A stretch of DNA of 10,309 nucleotides from an uncultured Bacilli bacterium (GTDB lineage: Bacteria > Bacillota_I > Bacilli_A > RF39 > UBA660). How positions within the stretch are numbered: position 1 is the stretch's first letter; each line of letters begins with the position of its first letter. Position numbers and translations under genes: made by a program. Where the stretch lies: positions 1 to 10,309 of the forward strand of contig CAKOHL010000038.1 in the NCBI GenBank assembly GCA_934085635.1, written 5' to 3'. Positions 6,934 through 10,309 of this stretch are shown one piece after another. Under the pieces are notes generated by a model. It was given only the letters and a program-made list of their open reading frames with translations, searched no databases and had not been told where the DNA came from.

Positions 6934-7208
6934 ATGAAAAAATATGAATATAGTACAAAAAATATAAATACAGTGACATTTACAGTGACATTTGTGGTAT
7001 ACTTTTATTAGTACGAGGAATGATATAGGTAAAATTATTTGATGAAATAAAACCAGTATTTTTTATTGACAATAAAATGAATAATATATTAAATGATATA
7101 AATGTTAATGTAAGAACTATTAAAAGGAATTTTAAAATATTAATAGATAATTTAATAATTGAAAGAATTGGCTCTGACAAAGCAGGATATTGGCAAATAC
7201 TAAAATAA
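6934..7208 (+). pseudogene. Remnant of a winged-helix (AlbA_2/RecG-like C-terminal) protein
   Basis: The frame 7029-7208 (stop TAA) reads FDEIKPVFFIDNKMNNIL, then INVNVRTIKRNFKILIDN and IIERIGSDKAGYWQILK. The segment NVRTIKR...L...LIERIGSDK.GYW is the recognition helix and wing that ends many AlbA_2-domain (schlafen-like), Fic-associated and RecG-like regulators. Just before it, in another frame, NDIGKII (about 7018-7038) and the repeat NTVTFTVTF (about 6967-6993) fit the VTVN-type repeat linker seen ahead of this domain in such proteins. The whole N-terminal ATP-binding region is absent, and at least one frameshift is needed, so this is a decayed gene tail. An ATG at 6934 opens only 25 codons. 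An antisense frame over the region is a shadow. The winged-helix assignment is fairly sure; the extent upstream of 7029 is inferred. Confidence 0.6.
6970..6993 (+). repeat. 12-bp perfect tandem duplication
   Basis: ACAGTGACATTT occurs twice head to tail. Read in the frame of the ATG at 6934 it encodes TVTF twice, matching the VT-rich repeat linkers of AlbA_2-type proteins, so it is probably part of the decayed gene rather than a regulatory site. Confidence 0.7.
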
Positions 7209-7230
7209 TTATTAAGCAGGATAAAGGAAT

Positions 7231-7290
7231 TGATAGCACCATTATACTTAATGTCTTATAAATAAAGGATTTATAGTGCTATCATTTTTT
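7231..7290 (+). terminator. Terminator-like hairpin with a nested inner hairpin
   Basis: A perfect 9-bp outer stem, TGATAGCAC (7231-7239) with GTGCTATCA (7276-7284), is followed at once by six Ts (7285-7290). Inside it a second perfect 7-bp hairpin, TATAAAT (7257-7263) with ATTTATA (7269-7275), stands directly against the right arm so that the two can stack. It lies 22 bp after the decayed winged-helix gene and is probably that gene's terminator. The unusually long 36-base interior makes a small structured RNA or attenuator another possibility. Confidence 0.65.
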
Positions 7291-7297
7291 ATTTTAC

Positions 7298-7376
7298 ACT
7301 TGCAAAATTGAGTTAAAATATGGAAGAACTCTACCATACTTTCGATTTGTTCCTTTTAATTAAAAGGTTTGCAAGT
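7298..7376. repeat. Nested inverted repeats
   Basis: ACTTGCAAA (7298-7306) pairs with TTTGCAAGT (7368-7376). Within lie a 16-bp perfect palindrome, CCTTTTAATTAAAAGG (7352-7367), abutting the right arm, and a second hairpin, TATGG (7319-7323) with CCATA (7334-7338), which competes with GAGTT (7310-7314) and AACTC (7327-7331). No open frame is present. Possible identities are the folded end or core of a small mobile element (MITE-like) or a structured leader; no target-site duplication was recognised. Confidence 0.45.
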
Positions 7377-7391
7377 TTCTATTTTGCTTCC

Positions 7392-7422
7392 AAATGTTGG
7401 ATATATACCAGAAATGTTGGAT
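7392..7422 (+). promoter_or_regulatory. Paired 11-bp direct repeats, candidate activator site
   Basis: AAATGTTGGAT occurs perfectly at 7392-7402 and 7412-7422, a 20-bp period, that is two turns of the helix, so both copies face the same side. Each is preceded by CCA. They lie about 37-67 bp upstream of the -10 box at 7459-7464, the usual place for a transcription activator. The binding protein is unknown. Confidence 0.45.
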
Positions 7423-7455
7423 GTTTTAATTTAGTAATAAAATTAACCAAAATGA

Positions 7456-7464
7456 TGGTATAAT
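7456..7464 (+). promoter_or_regulatory. Extended -10 promoter of the cation ATPase gene
   Basis: TGGTATAAT is an extended -10 box (TG, one base, TATAAT at 7459-7464), with no good -35 hexamer in place. This would leave a leader of about 60 bases before the ATG at 7532. A weak -35 together with the upstream direct repeats suggests activator dependence (inference). Confidence 0.5.
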
Positions 7465-7531
7465 TATATATAGAATTGACAGATAAATAGTAATTTGTTA
7501 TTCAGAAATGTGGGTAAAAAGGAGCAATATA

Positions 7532-10081
7532 ATGTATTCTAAAAATGAAGAGGAAATATTTAAAATTTTAAATAGTAATACCCGTGGATTAGATAGTAAA
7601 GAAACTGAGAAAAGATTAAAAGATTATGGACAAAATATTATTCTAAATAAAAAGAAAAAGGTTTGGATTTTAAGATTTTTAAAACAATTTAACGATACCA
7701 TGATCATCATATTATTAGTAGTTGCACTACTTTTATATTTTTATGGATATTTTTATTCTCACGAGTATACTGATACTATTGTCATACTTTTTGTAGTTTT
7801 TATAAATGCTATTGTTGGATTTATACAAGAAGAAAAAGCTACTTTAGTATTAAGAGATTTAAAAAAATATGAAACCAGCACTTGTAAAGTTAAAAGAGAT
7901 GATAAAATAATAGTAATAAATACTAAAGAATTAGTTCCAGGAGATATAATATATTTAGAATCCGGAGAAACTGTTCCTGCTGATATTAGAATACTTTCAT
8001 GTGAAAGTTTAAAAGTAGATGAATCAGCGCTAACTGGAGAAAGTGTTCCAGTTCAAAAAAGTTCAGATGTTTTAAAAAATAACTTAATTCTTCAAGAACA
8101 AAAAAATATGTTATTTTTAGGAACAAGCATTACTAATGGAAAAGGTACTGGTATAGTTGTAAGTACAGGAAAAAATACTGAGATAGGTAAGATTGCATTA
8201 TCACTAAATGAAATTGATAGAATAGAAACACCATTACAATTAAAAATAAAAGAACTTTCTAAAAAAATTACATTTATAGTATTTATTATTTTAATTTTTA
8301 TATTTATTTTAGCTTTAATTAATAAATACACAATACTTGAAATTATAATGCTATGCTCATCACTTGCAGTGGCTGCTATTCCAGAGGGATTACCAACTGT
8401 AATTACAATAACATTATCCGTTGGAATATCTAATTTAGCAAAGAAGAGAACAGTAGTAAAACAAATACAAGCTGTAGAAACACTTGGAGCAATAGATATT
8501 ATTTGTTCTGATAAGACAGGTACTATAACGCAAAATAAAATGACTGTTAAAGAAGAATATGTAATAGATAAGAATATGCTTAATTATATATGTGCTCTTT
8601 GTAATGATGGCCTTATTTATGAAGATAAATATGTAGGTGATCCTACAGAAACTTGTTTATATGAATATCTATATAATAAAAAAATCGATTCTCTTAAATT
8701 GAGAAAAAAATGCGAGAGAATATTAGATATACCTTTTGATAGTAATAGAAAGATGTTTACTACTTTAAATAAAATTGATAATGATGTATATATATTATGC
8801 AAAGGTAGTATGGATTCTTTAATTGAAAAAGTAAATCTATCTAAGATTGAAAAACAACAAATTTTAGATAAAGTTAAGAATTTTTCTAAAAATGCTTTAA
8901 GAATTTTAGGGTTTGCTTATAAAAAGTTAGATTATATACCAAAAGATATTAAAGAATTAGAAAAAGAGGAAAATGATTTATCTTTTGCTGGTATTTTAGG
9001 AATAATAGATCCACCAAGAGAAAGTGTTAAAAAAAGTGTCATTTTATGCAAAAATGCTGGTATTAGACCAATAATGATTACAGGAGATTCTATAGATACT
9101 GCAACTGCTATTGCAAAAAATGTTGGAATTATAGATAATGATAATGAAGCAATACTTGGAAGTGAACTTGATAAATATAGTGATGAAGAACTAAAAAATA
9201 TCGTTAAAAGGTATTCCGTATATGCAAGAGTAAATCCAGTTCATAAAGAAAGAATTGTTTTTGCACTTCAAAATAGTGAAAAAATTGTAGCAATGACTGG
9301 AGATGGAGTAAATGATGCTCCTGCTATTAAAGATGCTCATGTTGGTATTGGAATGGGTATTACTGGTACTGATGTTACAAAGTCTGCATCAGACATAGTC
9401 TTGATGGACGATTCTTTTTCAACAATAGTTGTAGCAGTTGAAGAAGGAAGAAGAATATATAATAACATTAGAAATAATATTGTATTTTCATTATCAAGTA
9501 ATTTTGCTGAAATATTTACTATTATTATAGGACTACTTACTAAAACAACAATTTTATTACCAATTTATATTTTATTTATTGATTTGGTAACTGATTCTAT
9601 TCCTAGTATATGTTTATCTTTTGAAAAGAGTGAAGATAGCATAATGAATAAAAAACCAAGAGGCATTAATAAACCATTATTTACACCATTTATAAAATCA
9701 TGTATCGCTTCTTCAGCTATCATTGAAACTATGTTTGTAGTTCTCACTTACTTTATTAGTTTAAAAATGTATGGGCAAGAAACAGCTATGTCTTTAGCAC
9801 TTCTTTCAATGGTAGTACAGGAGATAGTTTATTCTATATCTTGTAGAAACTTGAAAGAGTCAGTTGTTAAACAGGGATTATTTTCTAATAAAGCAATGAA
9901 CTACGGATTACTATTGATACTTTTAATTGAACTCATAGTGTTTGTTACACCTATCGGTAAATTAATAAGTATAACATCAATAGATATTAGTTTGATATTA
10001 ATAGTATTCTTAATAAATTTTATGGCAATATTTATTTACGAATTAATTAAGCCATTTTTAGTAAAATGGTTTAAAGATTAG
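7532..10081 (+). CDS. P2A-type cation-transporting ATPase (SERCA-like, probably Ca2+)
   Basis: An 849-residue membrane pump. The start at 7532 is chosen because AAGGAG (7519-7524) stands seven bases before it; an in-frame ATG at 7508 has no ribosome site. It has the N-terminal cation-ATPase domain, helices M1-M2 (about 56-102), an actuator domain with TGES (168-171), M3-M4 with PEGLP (284-288), the phosphorylation site DKTGT (D327), a nucleotide domain and hinge TGDGVNDAP (D591), then M5-M10. All catalytic motifs are intact. Ion-site residues: E285 in M4, N657 and E660 in M5 (SSNFAE), and T687 and D688 in M6 match SERCA, but the M6 Asn is D684 (DLVTD instead of NLVTD). Ca2+ efflux is most likely; Mn2+ or another divalent ion cannot be excluded. 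It is monocistronic behind an extended -10 promoter. No clear terminator follows; an 8-bp inverted repeat (10086-10093 with 10126-10133) lacks a T tract. Confidence 0.93.
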   Translation: MYSKNEEEIFKILNSNTRGLDSKETEKRLKDYGQNIILNKKKKVWILRFLKQFNDTMIIILLVVALLLYFYGYFYSHEYTDTIVILFVVFINAIVGFIQEEKATLVLRDLKKYETSTCKVKRDDKIIVINTKELVPGDIIYLESGETVPADIRILSCESLKVDESALTGESVPVQKSSDVLKNNLILQEQKNMLFLGTSITNGKGTGIVVSTGKNTEIGKIALSLNEIDRIETPLQLKIKELSKKITFIVFIILIFIFILALINKYTILEIIMLCSSLAVAAIPEGLPTVITITLSVGISNLAKKRTVVKQIQAVETLGAIDIICSDKTGTITQNKMTVKEEYVIDKNMLNYICALCNDGLIYEDKYVGDPTETCLYEYLYNKKIDSLKLRKKCERILDIPFDSNRKMFTTLNKIDNDVYILCKGSMDSLIEKVNLSKIEKQQILDKVKNFSKNALRILGFAYKKLDYIPKDIKELEKEENDLSFAGILGIIDPPRESVKKSVILCKNAGIRPIMITGDSIDTATAIAKNVGIIDNDNEAILGSELDKYSDEELKNIVKRYSVYARVNPVHKERIVFALQNSEKIVAMTGDGVNDAPAIKDAHVGIGMGITGTDVTKSASDIVLMDDSFSTIVVAVEEGRRIYNNIRNNIVFSLSSNFAEIFTIIIGLLTKTTILLPIYILFIDLVTDSIPSICLSFEKSEDSIMNKKPRGINKPLFTPFIKSCIASSAIIETMFVVLTYFISLKMYGQETAMSLALLSMVVQEIVYSISCRNLKESVVKQGLFSNKAMNYGLLLILLIELIVFVTPIGKLISITSIDISLILIVFLINFMAIFIYELIKPFLVKWFKD

Positions 10082-10128
10082 AATATATAAAGTAAGTATG
10101 TATTTGAAGTTATAATTACTACCTGACT

Positions 10129-10309
10129 TTATAAATAGTAATTTATTAGTTTATTATGTATTAGAAAATTGTACAAAACTGTCGTTATAGAGTATTTTCC
10201 AAAGGTAGACACCATGGCAAAAAAAGTAGAATCTTTTAGTAATCTTTGTATTCGGGTCTCATCAAATCTTTTCCAGAATGTCCAGCATCATTATAAACAT
10301 CAACAATAT
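10129..10309 (-). pseudogene. Serine recombinase fragment, frameshifted, runs off right edge
   Basis: On the minus strand from 10307, the frame reads IVDVYNDAGHSGKDLMRPEY and then stops at 10238-10236. Shifting one base restores RLLKDS (from 10245). YNDAGHSGKD..RPEYKRLLKD is the conserved segment found about 50 residues into the catalytic domain of resolvase/large serine integrases, after the catalytic serine, which would lie outside the window. The next conserved part (the strand and DR.SRN motif) is missing: after about 10228 the shifted frame stays open to 10129 but shows nothing recognisable. The remnant is therefore both frameshifted and truncated. It is a relic of a phage, integrative element or cassette recombinase whose start lies beyond the right edge. 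An ATG on the + strand at 10214 opens an antisense frame that I regard as a shadow. Confidence 0.65.

Noticed and set aside
6980..7180. 66-codon minus-strand open frame
   Set aside because: Antisense to the winged-helix remnant, whose + strand reading has clear family motifs. The minus frame has no ribosome site or recognisable sequence.
10214..10309. Possible gene start on the + strand (ATGGCAAAAAAAG...)
   Set aside because: It is antisense to the recognisable recombinase segment, and the translation (MAKKVESFSNLCIRV) shows no family signal.

Overview
The window is very AT-rich bacterial chromosome. It uses Shine-Dalgarno sites of the AAGGAGG type, TATAAT -10 boxes (several in the extended TGnTATAAT form) and standard TAA/TAG stops with TGG for Trp. 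A Gram-positive, low-GC Firmicute/Bacillota (a gut Bacilli or Clostridia lineage) is the natural reading: it encodes a putative sortase-anchored surface protein with a C-terminal NPNTG-membrane segment-charged tail, a lipoprotein with a lipobox, and no outer-membrane genes. The exact taxon is not determined here.

Region 1 (about 1-3016) is a signalling operon: an OmpR-type response regulator (102-743), an overlapping sensor histidine kinase (733-1935), a 125-residue protein of unknown function (1959-2336), and the wreck of a DUF11-type surface-domain gene (2378-2886) broken by about four frame changes. Region 2 (2963-4274) is a single gene with its own extended -10 promoter and terminator, encoding a secreted von Willebrand factor A protein with a C-terminal anchoring signal. 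The dead DUF11 gene and the live vWA gene are both surface-protein types lying directly behind a two-component system, so this may be a surface-remodelling locus (inference).

Region 3 (4273-6620) holds three unrelated single genes: a convergent membrane-anchored thioredoxin-fold protein without a CXXC motif (minus strand), an NAD(P)-dependent extended-SDR reductase/epimerase, and a small Ig-like lipoprotein.

Region 4 (6621-7531) is about 0.9 kb without an intact gene but not empty. It has the decayed C-terminus of a winged-helix protein of the AlbA_2/RecG-like class with a short VTF repeat, a hairpin terminator with a nested hairpin, a second nested inverted-repeat structure, and a pair of 11-bp direct repeats two helical turns apart in front of the next promoter. 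Region 5 (7532-10081) is a complete P2A-type (SERCA-like) cation ATPase. Region 6 (10082-10309) ends in a frameshifted piece of a serine recombinase on the minus strand, a relic of a mobile element that continues beyond the right edge.

I do not see a convincing new multi-gene defence or biosynthetic system. The more interesting points are the unknown third gene in the two-component operon, the active-site-less thioredoxin-like protein, the vWA protein with a partly lost metal site, and the structured, operator-like DNA before the ATPase.
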